From: Prosthecobacter sp.
Lineage (GTDB): Bacteria; Verrucomicrobiota; Verrucomicrobiia; Verrucomicrobiales; Verrucomicrobiaceae
Direction: 5' to 3'
Assembly (NCBI RefSeq): GCF_020439865.1
Contig: NZ_JAGRPF010000212.1
Coordinates: 1 to 35,894, forward strand
DNA length: 35,894 bases
Shown here: positions 22,163 to 30,890 of the stretch, piece by piece
Numbering within the stretch: position 1 is the stretch's first letter
Layout: every line of letters begins with the position of its first letter
The notes under the pieces: model-generated
What the model was told of the DNA's origin: nothing
Databases searched by the model: none
Seen by the model: the letters and a program-made list of their open reading frames with translations, nothing else
Position numbers and translations under genes: made by a program

Positions 22163-23419
22163 ATGCGCGACTACTTCATCCGACGCTTTCTGCTCATGAT
22201 CCCGACTTTGATCGGGGCGACGATGGTGGTCTTTTTCATCACGCGCATCACGCCAGGCGGACCATTGGAAGCAGCATTGCGACAGGCGGCTCAACAGCAG
22301 GGAGAGCGTGGCATGAAGGACGCAGGCGCCTCGCTCAGCGAGGAGCAGAAGGAGGAAATGGCCGCCTACTATGGTTTCGACCGGCCGTTTTTCCCGGCCT
22401 ACCTCGCCTGGCTCGGACTCATGCCTAAAGAAGGCGACAAGCAGTTCATTAAGTTCGAGAAGGACAAGACAGAGATGCCCCTGACCCTGCAGGAACTGCT
22501 GCCGCGCGACCAATGGAAGCCAAACAATGCCTACCGCACCACACAGGCCAAAGTATCCCGCGATGGCAAGCTCTCGGCGGAGGACGCAACGGCCATTTCG
22601 AACTGGCGCACGCGGCTGGAGAAGGAAAAAGAACGCGTGCAGGTCTTTCGTCCGACCTACGACGGTCTGCTGCAAGGCAACCTCGGCATCTCCACGCGCT
22701 ACAATGAATATGTGTGGGACATGATCCGCGATCGCATGCCGATCTCGATCTTCTACGGCCTCGTCACCTTCATCATCAGCTACCTTGTCTGCATACCGCT
22801 GGGCATTCTGAAAGCGATCAAACACCGCACGGTGATCGACAACGCGAGCTCGATCCTGATTTTCGTCGGCTATGCGATCCCCGGTTTCGTGCTGGGGAGC
22901 GTGCTGGTGGTGTACCTCGCAGCACGGCTGAACTGGTTTCCCACCGGCGGGTTTGTCAGTGAAAACTTCGATTCGCTGACGGTCGGAGGCAAAGCGTGGG
23001 ACGTGATCCACCACGCGGTGCTGCCTCTGATCTGCTACATGGTCGGCAGCTTCGCCTTCATGACGATGCTGGTGAAAAACAATCTGATGGACAACCTCGC
23101 CGCCGATTACGTGCGCACGGCGGTGGCAAAGGGAGCGGGCTTCAAACGTGCCGTCCTCGGACATGCGCTACGAAACTCCCTCATCCCGCTGGCGACGACA
23201 CTCGGACACATCGTTTCAATCTTTGTGGCGGGTTCGACGCTCATCGAACTCATCTTTGAAATCAACGGCTTCGGCCTTCTCGGATACTACAGCCTGCTCG
23301 ACCGCGACTATCCGCTGGTGATGGGCATTCTGGTCGTGGATGTCGTGCTGCTTATGCTGGGCAACATCCTCTCCGATTACTTTGTGGCACTCACGGATCC
23401 GCGCATCCGCTTCGAATAA
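22163..23419 (+). CDS. Peptide ABC transporter permease, YejB-like
   Basis: A 418-residue permease. The ATG at 22163 begins the typical YejB/OppB N-terminus (RDYFIRRFLLMIPTLIGAT, then FFITRITPGGPLE). The BPD transport domain follows from about residue 193 with five helices; DYVRTAVAKGAGFKRAVLGHALRNSL is the cytoplasmic coupling (EAA) loop. Between YLAWL and YDGLLQGNLGIS, about residues 86-165 are extra compared with E. coli YejB, a charged segment lying in the first periplasmic loop. The frame is open far upstream, but that part lacks family similarity and runs antisense to the protease gene. It is first in a five-gene operon for peptide uptake. Confidence 0.9.
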   Translation: MRDYFIRRFLLMIPTLIGATMVVFFITRITPGGPLEAALRQAAQQQGERGMKDAGASLSEEQKEEMAAYYGFDRPFFPAYLAWLGLMPKEGDKQFIKFEKDKTEMPLTLQELLPRDQWKPNNAYRTTQAKVSRDGKLSAEDATAISNWRTRLEKEKERVQVFRPTYDGLLQGNLGISTRYNEYVWDMIRDRMPISIFYGLVTFIISYLVCIPLGILKAIKHRTVIDNASSILIFVGYAIPGFVLGSVLVVYLAARLNWFPTGGFVSENFDSLTVGGKAWDVIHHAVLPLICYMVGSFAFMTMLVKNNLMDNLAADYVRTAVAKGAGFKRAVLGHALRNSLIPLATTLGHIVSIFVAGSTLIELIFEINGFGLLGYYSLLDRDYPLVMGILVVDVVLLMLGNILSDYFVALTDPRIRFE

Positions 23420-23422
23420 ACC

Positions 23423-24934
23423 ATGTCTCCTCGCACCACCGGCATCACTCTTCTCGCGTATGCGGCGCTAGGCGCGTTGTTTCGCTGGCTGTCGTTGTCA
23501 GTGCCGGTTTTCAAAGTGCCGTTTCTCGGCGGCGCGTGGTTGGGGTGGATTCTGCTCGGCATCTGCGTCTTGACGGGCGGCTGGCTGCTCTGGCGCGGGC
23601 AGCGTCAGTGGCATTGGAGTCCGCTGACCTTGAAACAGTTCCGCCGCTTCCGTGACATCCGGCGCGGTTACGTTTCCTTTCTGATCCTGCTCGCGCTGGT
23701 GGGAGTGGCATCGCTCGATACGCTGATTGTCGGCAAACGCGCGCTGATGGTTCGCTACGAAGGCAAACTCTACTTCCCGTTTGTCACCGATGTCCTGCCA
23801 GCGACGACGTTCGGCCTCAAGGACGAATCCGAAACCGACTACCGCGAACTACAGCGTCAGTTCCGCGAATCCAAATCTGCCAACTGGGTACTGCTACCTC
23901 TCGTTCCTTACGATGCCAAGCTCGACACGCCAGAGATCATCGAGGAAGTGGTCATACGTGACGGTCTGGCGTACCGGGCGAGCGAATCGAAGCCCTTCGA
24001 CGGCCGCGCCTACACGCTGTTTCGTGACAATCCGCAGCAGAAACGGCAGGAGTGGGTGTACCGCCACGGTTTGAGACAAGGCGAGATGCGCGGCTGGGAC
24101 GCGAACAACGAGCAGGTGGAGAAGGCCACATTCGAGAAAGGCCGTCGCATCTCTTACACCGACTACACCGACGGCAAAGCGGCAGCCCTGGAGTCGCAGG
24201 CCGCTGACACCATGCTTACGGTTGTGTATCCTCCCTCTCCGCCGTCGCTGACACATCGGCATTTTCTCGGCACGACTTCCATCGGCGGCGATGTGCTGGC
24301 GATCCTGTTTGGCGGCTGGCAGCAGGCGATCATCGCGGCGATTTTGTTTGTAACCTTTGTGTTCGTTGTCGGCGTCGCCGCAGGCGGACTGCTGGGATAC
24401 TTCGGCGGAACGACGGACATCATCGGCATGCGTTTGATCGAAATCTGGTCCGTGCTGCCCTTTTTGTTCATCGTGATGATCGTCAGCTCGATCGTGAGCC
24501 CGAATCTTTTCCTGCTGGTAGTGATCATCGCTCTGTTCAGCTGGATGGGCACGACGATCTACATCCGCACGGCGGCGCTGAAGGAAAAAGCGCGCGACTA
24601 TGTTGCCTCCGCCCGGCTTCTCGGTGCCAGCACCGGCCGCATCATCTTCAAACACATCCTGCCCAACAGCATCGCCATCCTGGTGACACTCGCACCGTTC
24701 GAAGTGTCGGCGATCATCACCTCGCTTGCCGCGCTGGATTACCTCGGTTTCGGCCTGCCGCCGGAAGAACCGAGTTGGGGCCGCCTGCTGCATGAAGGCA
24801 CGGAAGATTTCAATTATCCCTGGATCGTCAGCAGCGCGTTCTTCGCCATGACCATGGTTCTCGTGCTCGTCACGTTCGTCGGTGAAGCGGTGCGCGAGGC
24901 CTTTGATCCGAAAAAGTTCACGACCTACAAATGA
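23423..24934 (+). CDS. Peptide ABC transporter permease, YejE-like, with YwqK-like insert
   Basis: A 503-residue permease. Residues about 72-165 match the YejE N-terminus (FRRFRDIRRGYVSFL, LMVRYEGKLYFPF) and residues about 270-503 the rest, including HFLGTTSIGGDVLA, the EAA loop ARDYVASARLLGASTGRIIFKHILPN and the end EAVREAFDPKKF. Two additions are visible: an N-terminal extension with about two helices (1-60), and an insert (about 168-267) whose part 177-242 looks like YwqK/MORN-type repeats (DGLAYRASESKPFDGRAYTL; HGLRQGEMRGW; ATFEKG). The insert should lie in the periplasm. It starts 3 bases after yejB and overlaps the next gene by ATGA (24931-24934). Confidence 0.9.
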   Translation: MSPRTTGITLLAYAALGALFRWLSLSVPVFKVPFLGGAWLGWILLGICVLTGGWLLWRGQRQWHWSPLTLKQFRRFRDIRRGYVSFLILLALVGVASLDTLIVGKRALMVRYEGKLYFPFVTDVLPATTFGLKDESETDYRELQRQFRESKSANWVLLPLVPYDAKLDTPEIIEEVVIRDGLAYRASESKPFDGRAYTLFRDNPQQKRQEWVYRHGLRQGEMRGWDANNEQVEKATFEKGRRISYTDYTDGKAAALESQAADTMLTVVYPPSPPSLTHRHFLGTTSIGGDVLAILFGGWQQAIIAAILFVTFVFVVGVAAGGLLGYFGGTTDIIGMRLIEIWSVLPFLFIVMIVSSIVSPNLFLLVVIIALFSWMGTTIYIRTAALKEKARDYVASARLLGASTGRIIFKHILPNSIAILVTLAPFEVSAIITSLAALDYLGFGLPPEEPSWGRLLHEGTEDFNYPWIVSSAFFAMTMVLVLVTFVGEAVREAFDPKKFTTYK

Positions 24935-26886
24935 TCCAGGAACGACCAGCAAAGAGCAAAGATCGGCGCGTTTCGATTCGATTCGCACTGATGGCCGTGG
25001 CGGTCGGCTCTCTGCTCTCTTCGTGCTCCAAAAGCGAAGACACTCGTTTCCCGCCGTATGACAACACCGAGGAAGTTAAGGCCTACTGGAAGTCGAAGCC
25101 GGATTTCTTCCAATGGAAAACCGCCGCAGATCTTCCCGCAGATCTGAAGTGGGAGAATGCGGCCGACGTTCCTGAATTTGGCGACCCGCGCGCCAAGAAA
25201 GGCGGCACTTTCCACGACTGGCATCCGACATTCCCACCCACCTTCCGCAAGGTCGGTCCGGATGCGAACAACACCTTCCGCGGCGAGCATCACGACAACA
25301 TCGAGATCAGCCTGATCACGCGTCATCCCGACGAGGATGTGTGGATTCCCGGCCTGGCGAAGGAGTGGGCCGTTTCTGAAGATCGCAAGACGGTCTATTT
25401 CCGGCTGCAGGACACGCTGACCTACTCTGACGGTCATCCCGTCGAGGTTGAAGACTTCTTCATGACCTTCTTCGTCATGACCAGTCCGAACATCAAGGAT
25501 CCTTGGTACAATGACTGGTACAAAAAGGAGTACGCGGCGATCACCAAGTACGACGACAAGACATTCTCGATCACAATCCCGGAGCCCAAGCCCGATCCGA
25601 TCTGGTATGCGATGATTCCTCCAAGCCCGCAGTACTTTTACCGCGAGTTCGGACCGGACTTTCCCGCACGTTACCAATGGCGCATCTGCCCTGTGACTGG
25701 CGCGTATGTGATCGATCCAGATCTGATGAAGCGTGGCCGTTCCATCACGATGCGTCGGGTGAAGGACTGGTGGGCGCGCGACCTGAAGCACTACCGCTAC
25801 ATCTTCAACTGTGACTTCCTCGAGTACAAGATCATCGCCAGCCCGGACAAGGCTTTCGAGATGTTCCGCCAGGGGCAGTTCGACTACTACCTCGCCGGCC
25901 TGCCGCGCTACTGGTATGACAAGACGGAGATTCCCGAGATCTACCACGGCTATATTGAGCGGCACGTCTTCTACAACGAGTATCCGCAGGTCACCTGGGG
26001 CATCCGCATCAACGAGAGCAAACCGTTCCTCGACAACCTCGACATTCGCCTCGGCATCAACTACGCGATGAACTTTCAGAAGGTCATCGATGTGGACTTC
26101 CGCGGTGACAAAACGCGCATGAACAGCACCGTCTCCGGCTACGGCAAGTTCACCAACCCCGATCTCCGGGCGCGCCCGTTTGATCCGGTGAAGGCCCGTG
26201 AACATTTCGCGAAGGCGGGTTTTACTAAAGCCGGACCTGACGGCATTCTCATGAACGCCGAAGGCAAACGGCTTTCCTTCACGCTCACCACTTTCAACTC
26301 GGGCACCATCACACCGATCATGCTGCGCCTGAAGGAGGAAGCCAAAAAGGCCGGGCTGGAGATGAACATTGAGGGACTCGATGCCACGCAGATGTATAAA
26401 AAGCTCGACCAGAAGAACCACGAGATGGGTTTCGCCGGTTTCGGCGCCCAGCCTCCCTACCCGCGCTTCTGGGACGACTACCACAGCGACAACGCCTTCA
26501 AGATCGGCAAGGACGGCAAACGCGAAGTCGTCACCGATACGAACAACATCACCCAGACTGCCGATCCTGCGCTTGATCCGCTCATCGACCAGCATCGCAA
26601 AGCCAAGACCGAGGAAGAGGTGCGCGAGCTTTCGTGGAAGCTTGCCAAGCTGATCGAAGACCGCGCCTGCGTTATTCCAGCATGGGAGTCTCCTTTCTAC
26701 CGCTACCTCACCTGGCGCTGGGTGCAGTGGCCGAAAAACGGCAATGCACGCAAAAGCCGCGAGCCGATCGACGCGCACATGTTTTGGATTGATGAAGACA
26801 TCAAACGCGAGACGAAGGAAGCCATGCGCACCGGCCGCGACTTCGGTGAAACCCTCCGCATCTTCGATGCTTACAAAGCGAAATGA
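24931..26886 (+). CDS. Peptide-binding lipoprotein of ABC transporter (SBP family 5, YejA-like)
   Basis: A 651-residue extracellular solute-binding protein. The signal has a basic N-terminus (KSKDRR), a hydrophobic core and the lipobox L-S-S-C near residue 34. Family 5 features are clear: ISLITRHPDEDVWIPGLAKEWAVSEDRKTVYFRLQ, then TYSDGHPVEVEDFFMTFF, and the later KAREHFAKAGF. These match the YejA branch that binds oligopeptides. It overlaps both the permease gene before it (24931-24934) and the ATPase gene after it (26883-26886) by ATGA, so translation is coupled. The ligand is inferred as peptides or murein peptides; not shown by sequence. Confidence 0.9.
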   Translation: MIQERPAKSKDRRVSIRFALMAVAVGSLLSSCSKSEDTRFPPYDNTEEVKAYWKSKPDFFQWKTAADLPADLKWENAADVPEFGDPRAKKGGTFHDWHPTFPPTFRKVGPDANNTFRGEHHDNIEISLITRHPDEDVWIPGLAKEWAVSEDRKTVYFRLQDTLTYSDGHPVEVEDFFMTFFVMTSPNIKDPWYNDWYKKEYAAITKYDDKTFSITIPEPKPDPIWYAMIPPSPQYFYREFGPDFPARYQWRICPVTGAYVIDPDLMKRGRSITMRRVKDWWARDLKHYRYIFNCDFLEYKIIASPDKAFEMFRQGQFDYYLAGLPRYWYDKTEIPEIYHGYIERHVFYNEYPQVTWGIRINESKPFLDNLDIRLGINYAMNFQKVIDVDFRGDKTRMNSTVSGYGKFTNPDLRARPFDPVKAREHFAKAGFTKAGPDGILMNAEGKRLSFTLTTFNSGTITPIMLRLKEEAKKAGLEMNIEGLDATQMYKKLDQKNHEMGFAGFGAQPPYPRFWDDYHSDNAFKIGKDGKREVVTDTNNITQTADPALDPLIDQHRKAKTEEEVRELSWKLAKLIEDRACVIPAWESPFYRYLTWRWVQWPKNGNARKSREPIDAHMFWIDEDIKRETKEAMRTGRDFGETLRIFDAYKAK

Positions 26887-27872
26887 GCAGCAGCACCTCC
26901 AGCATTCTTGAGGTCCGCGACCTCGTCACCGCGTTCGACACGGACGCGGGCCGCATGACCGCGGTGGACGGTGTCAGCTTTGATGTCCCGCGCGGGAAGA
27001 CGCTCGGCATTGTCGGGGAGTCCGGCTGTGGCAAGAGCGTCACCGCCTTTTCCATCACACGCCTGCTTCCTCAGCCGCATGGCAAGATTCTCGGCGGCAG
27101 CATCCGATTTGAAGGACGCGATCTCGTGTCCGCCCCGCTCGAAGACATGCAGAAGGTACGCGGCAACGACATCAGCATGATTTTCCAGGAGCCGATGACC
27201 GCGCTGAATCCGGTGCAGACCGTCGGCCGCCAGCTTGCCGAGGCCATTCTTCTTCACACACAATGCGACAAAGCAGAGGTGCTGGCACGCAGCATCGACA
27301 TGATGAAGAAGGTGCGCATTCCTGCACCCGAGCAGCGTCTCAATGAATACCCGCACCAGCTCAGCGGCGGCATGCGTCAGCGCGTGATGATCGCCATGGC
27401 GCTGATCAACAAGCCGAAGCTTCTCATCGCCGACGAGCCCACCACCGCGCTTGATGTCACCGTGCAGGCGCAGATTCTCGATCTCATCGCAGATCTGCAG
27501 AAGGAGATGGGCATGAGCGTCATCCTCATCACGCATGATCTCGGCGTCATCGCCGAAGTGTGTGACGAAGTCGCTGTCATGTATGCGGGGCGCATCGTTG
27601 AGCAGGCCGGCGTCTTCGATCTCTTTGCCAATCCGCGTCATGCCTACACGAAGGGTCTGCTCGACAGCATTCCGCGCCTCGACAGCACACCCAAGACGCT
27701 TCTCAAGGCGATCCCCGGCAACGTGCCCGGCATTGCCGACTTCAAGCCCGGCTGCCGCTTCGCGGAACGCTCCGGCCGTGAGCATACCCACGCGCATCTC
27801 ACCACCCGCCCACCGATCACTGAGATCGCGCCAAACCATTTCGTCGAGCACTGCCCCATCTGCGTCGCATGA
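26883..27872 (+). CDS. Peptide ABC transporter ATPase, OppD/DppD-like
   Basis: A 329-residue ATPase. Walker A is GESGCGKS (45-52), the ABC signature LSGGMRQRV, Walker B LLIADEPTTALD, and the H-loop ILITHDLG. The C-terminal extension has the oligopeptide-transport (oligo_HPY) form with GCRFAERSG and a final HCPIC. E. coli has one fused ATPase (YejF); here two separate proteins follow each other with ATGA overlap, as in Opp/Dpp. It energises uptake through the two Yej-like permeases. Confidence 0.93.
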   Translation: MSSSTSSILEVRDLVTAFDTDAGRMTAVDGVSFDVPRGKTLGIVGESGCGKSVTAFSITRLLPQPHGKILGGSIRFEGRDLVSAPLEDMQKVRGNDISMIFQEPMTALNPVQTVGRQLAEAILLHTQCDKAEVLARSIDMMKKVRIPAPEQRLNEYPHQLSGGMRQRVMIAMALINKPKLLIADEPTTALDVTVQAQILDLIADLQKEMGMSVILITHDLGVIAEVCDEVAVMYAGRIVEQAGVFDLFANPRHAYTKGLLDSIPRLDSTPKTLLKAIPGNVPGIADFKPGCRFAERSGREHTHAHLTTRPPITEIAPNHFVEHCPICVA

Positions 27873-28837
27873 GCCTCCTGACCGTCAAAAACCTCCAGCA
27901 GCATTTCCCCGTCCGTGGTGGTGTGATGCGCCGTGCCGTGGCCTCGTGCAAGGCGGTGGACGGCGTGAGTTTCTCGCTCGGTGAAGGCGAGACGCTCGGT
28001 CTCGTCGGCGAATCGGGCTGCGGCAAAACCACGCTCGGCAAATCGATCGTGCGCCTGCTCAAGCCGACCGGTGGTTCGATTGATTTCGAAGGTCATGACA
28101 TCACCCAGGCCTCGATGGGATCCATCCGTCCGCTGCGCCGGTACATGCAGATGATTTTCCAGGATCCTGCCGAGTCGCTGAACCCTCGCCACACGGTGCG
28201 CGACATTTTGGAGGAGCCCTTCATCGTGCAAAAGCTCGGCACGAAAGACGAACGCCGGAAGTGGGTGCTCGATCTCCTTGACAAAGTCGGCCTCAGCTCC
28301 GCTTCCGCCGATCGCTTTCCCTTCGAGTTCAGCGGCGGCCAGCGTCAGCGCATCGGCATCGCACGCGCGATCGCCTTGAAGCCGAAGCTCATCGTGTGCG
28401 ACGAGCCTGTATCGGCCCTCGATGTCTCGGTGCAGAGCCAAGTTCTCAACCTGCTGCTCGATCTCCAGCGTGACATGGGCCTGAGCTACCTCTTCATCGC
28501 CCACGGCCTCAGCGTGGTTAAACACATGAGCGACCGTGTAGCCGTGATGTACCTCGGCAAGATCGTCGAAATGGCACCCGCCGAGGAACTCTACCACAAC
28601 CCGCGCCACGCCTACACCAAAGCGCTGCTGGACGCCATTCCAGTGCCCGATCCTGCCAAGCGACGCCAACGTCAGCTTCTCCAAGGTGACGTCCCATCTC
28701 CTATCAATCCTCCCGCCGGCTGCGCCTTCGGCCATCGAATGAAGCATCCGAAGTGGGAGGAGAGCACGAAGATGGACCTGAGCCTCAAGGAGGTATCACC
28801 GGGGCATTTCGTGCAGCCTTGCCCGTGCTGCACGTAA
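27869..28837 (+). CDS. Peptide ABC transporter ATPase, OppF/DppF-like
   Basis: A 322-residue ATPase with Walker A GESGCGKTT, signature FSGGQRQRIGIARAI, Walker B LIVCDEPVSALDVS and H-loop FIAHGLSVVKHMSD. The C-terminal oligo_HPY part has GCAFGHR and ends in PCPCC, giving four Cys; related Dpp ATPases with C-terminal Cys groups can hold an Fe-S cluster, so this is possible here but unproven. It is the last gene of the operon; the convergent symporter gene ends 12 bases away, with no clear terminator between them. Confidence 0.92.
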   Translation: MSLLTVKNLQQHFPVRGGVMRRAVASCKAVDGVSFSLGEGETLGLVGESGCGKTTLGKSIVRLLKPTGGSIDFEGHDITQASMGSIRPLRRYMQMIFQDPAESLNPRHTVRDILEEPFIVQKLGTKDERRKWVLDLLDKVGLSSASADRFPFEFSGGQRQRIGIARAIALKPKLIVCDEPVSALDVSVQSQVLNLLLDLQRDMGLSYLFIAHGLSVVKHMSDRVAVMYLGKIVEMAPAEELYHNPRHAYTKALLDAIPVPDPAKRRQRQLLQGDVPSPINPPAGCAFGHRMKHPKWEESTKMDLSLKEVSPGHFVQPCPCCT

Positions 28838-28849
28838 AGATGTCGATCA

Positions 28850-30421
28850 TCAATGCGCCGTCGCCTTCTCGGCACCGAGGCCGGTGTGGGCGCGAACTTT
28901 GAGTTCGATGAACTTGGCTTCGGCCTCCGGATCGCGGGCGGTGAGAATGGTGCCGAGCCAGGCGGCAAGGAAACCGATCGGAATGCTGACGATGCCAGGA
29001 TTGCTGAGCGGGAAGGGGGCTTCTTTACCGTAAATGCCACTGGGGCTGAGCAGGATCAGCACGATGGAGGCGACGAGACCCACGGCGAGCCCAGCGACGG
29101 CGCCCGCAGTATTGAAGCGTTTCCAGAAGACGCTGAGCACGATCACCGGCAGGTTGGCCGACGCGGCGACGGAGAACGCAAGGCCGACGAGGAAGGCGGC
29201 GTTCACGCTGGGCCCAAGATAAATGGCCAGTGCGATACTGGCACCCCCCACGCAGAACGCGGTGATGCGGGCGACGCGAATTTCCTCGCCTGGCCGGTGT
29301 TCTTTGTCGTGGTGAATGACGTTCGTGAAAAAGTCATGGGCGAAGCTGGCGCTGGCGCTCATGGTGAGACCGGCAACAACAGCGAGGATGGTGGCAAAGG
29401 CGACCGCGCTGATGAAGGCGAAGAACAACTCTCCGCCAAGCACCTGGGCGAGGATCGGCGCGACCATGTTGGTGTCTGGTTTGCCCGCCGCAGTGGTGAT
29501 GAGTGCTTTCTTGAGAATGGTGGCCGCACCGAAACCGAAGAAGGTGGTCATGATGTAGAACAGACCGATGATGGCCATGGCCCACACCACGCTGGAGCGG
29601 GCCGTTTTCGCATCCGGCACGGTGTAAAAGCGCACGAGGATGTGCGGCAGACCTGCGGTGCCGAGCACAAGACCGATGCACAATGAAACGAGATCCAACG
29701 GTCCCCATGGTCCTGCGACCGCGACACCGTACTTCAATCCAGGTTCCATGAGATTTTTCGGATCGGCACTGCCGCCGTAGTCAGCATGAGAAACAGCATT
29801 GAAGAACTTGGTGAAGCTGAAGTCGTGGAACTGGAGGACGAGATAGCTCAGGAGGATTGCGCCGGCCATGAGCAGCAAAGCCTTGATGATCTGCACCCAG
29901 GTGGTGGCCAGCATGCCGCCGAACACGACATAGACGAGCATCAGCACGCCGACCCCGATCACCGCCGGGGCAAATTCAATGCCAATGAGCTGCTTGATGA
30001 TGGCGCCCGCGCCCACCATCTGCGCAATCATATAAAACGTGGAGACAACGAGCGTGCTGAGCGAGGCAAGTGCACGCACCGGACGCGGCTTCATGCGATA
30101 GGCGAGCAAATCCGCCATGGTGTATTTGCCAGCATTGCGCAGAGGCTCGGCGACAATCAGCAGCACGGTGATGTAGGCGACGAGGAAGCCCACGGAATAC
30201 ATGAAGCCGTCGTAACCGGAGAAACAGATCATTCCGGAGATGCCGAGGAACGAGGCGGCACTCATATAGTCACCTGCAACCGCCAGGCCGTTCTGCCAGC
30301 CGGTGATGCTGCGGCCGGCAGCGAAGTAAGCACTGGCGCCTGTGTTGCGCTTCGCCGCCCAGAAGGTGATAAGCAGCGTGAGGCCGACAAAGGCGAGGAA
30401 CATGATCAATGGGACGGACAT
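28850..30421 (-). CDS. actP: Cation/acetate symporter (sodium:solute symporter family)
   Basis: A 523-residue, 13-helix SSS-family transporter. Diagnostic parts: AAGRSITGWQNGLAVAGDYMSAASFLGISG (residues 34-63) with the Na+-site region, EPLRNAGKYTMADLLAYR, YVVFGGMLATTWVQIIKA and LGTAGLPHILVRFYTVPDAKTARSS. These match the acetate/glycolate branch (ActP). The DUF485 gene directly upstream (55 bases) is the usual partner (yjcH-actP). It would import acetate and related carboxylates with sodium. No acs gene is in the window. The symbol is unrelated to the ACIII act genes. Confidence 0.92.
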   Translation of the reverse strand: MSVPLIMFLAFVGLTLLITFWAAKRNTGASAYFAAGRSITGWQNGLAVAGDYMSAASFLGISGMICFSGYDGFMYSVGFLVAYITVLLIVAEPLRNAGKYTMADLLAYRMKPRPVRALASLSTLVVSTFYMIAQMVGAGAIIKQLIGIEFAPAVIGVGVLMLVYVVFGGMLATTWVQIIKALLLMAGAILLSYLVLQFHDFSFTKFFNAVSHADYGGSADPKNLMEPGLKYGVAVAGPWGPLDLVSLCIGLVLGTAGLPHILVRFYTVPDAKTARSSVVWAMAIIGLFYIMTTFFGFGAATILKKALITTAAGKPDTNMVAPILAQVLGGELFFAFISAVAFATILAVVAGLTMSASASFAHDFFTNVIHHDKEHRPGEEIRVARITAFCVGGASIALAIYLGPSVNAAFLVGLAFSVAASANLPVIVLSVFWKRFNTAGAVAGLAVGLVASIVLILLSPSGIYGKEAPFPLSNPGIVSIPIGFLAAWLGTILTARDPEAEAKFIELKVRAHTGLGAEKATAH

Positions 30422-30477
30422 GGCGAGAGTGACGAAGTTAAAGTGAGAAAACGGGTGAAGGGTCAGATCGGGAAAGC

Positions 30478-30786
30478 TCAGTCGTGACCGTGAATGATTT
30501 CAGCGGCGGCTTTGTCCCACTTGGCGGCGACGCGCACGTAGAGCCAGGCCATGACCCAGGCCATGATGAACTGCGAGAAGGCGAAGACGTACGCCACATT
30601 GACCTCACCCCAGAGCTTTGTCTTCATCACTTCAGGGAAGTAGCCCACCAGCACCGGAAGCGCGAGGTAGTAAATCATGAAGAACAGGAAGGCGGGAACG
30701 ATGAACGCCTTTTTGCGCGCCAGCAGCGCACGAAATTCCGGCTTCTCTTCGAGGGCCGCCCAGTTCACAGGTGATTTTTCGCTCAT
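30478..30786 (-). CDS. DUF485 family membrane protein (YjcH-like)
   Basis: A 102-residue protein starting at the ATG at 30784-30786. An open frame continues upstream to 30885, but the extra 33 residues are not family-like. Two helices (about 26-45 and 62-82) match DUF485, with EEKPEFRALLARKKAFIVPAFLFF as the typical first part and VAYVFAFSQFIMAWVMAWLYVR as the second. It is found beside ActP-type symporters and is thought to help them. It is first of a two-gene unit with the symporter. Confidence 0.88.
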   Translation of the reverse strand: MSEKSPVNWAALEEKPEFRALLARKKAFIVPAFLFFMIYYLALPVLVGYFPEVMKTKLWGEVNVAYVFAFSQFIMAWVMAWLYVRVAAKWDKAAAEIIHGHD

Positions 30787-30856
30787 AAGGAGCGCGAGGT
30801 TAGGGACAGAGATTCCCTTTGGCAAGGAAAGTTCGCCCCGAGTTGCCGTGGGCGTG

Positions 30857-30885
30857 TTGACACTTGGAATGCTTCCCGGCAACAT
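30857..30885 (+). promoter_or_regulatory. Possible promoter for the zinc-ribbon gene
   Basis: A perfect TTGACA (30857-30862) is followed after 17 bases by CAACAT (30880-30885), a weak -10. The start would fall at or next to the ATG at 30891, so a leaderless mRNA is possible. The strong -35 box is seen directly; the rest is inference. Confidence 0.35.
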
Positions 30886-30890
30886 CGGTC

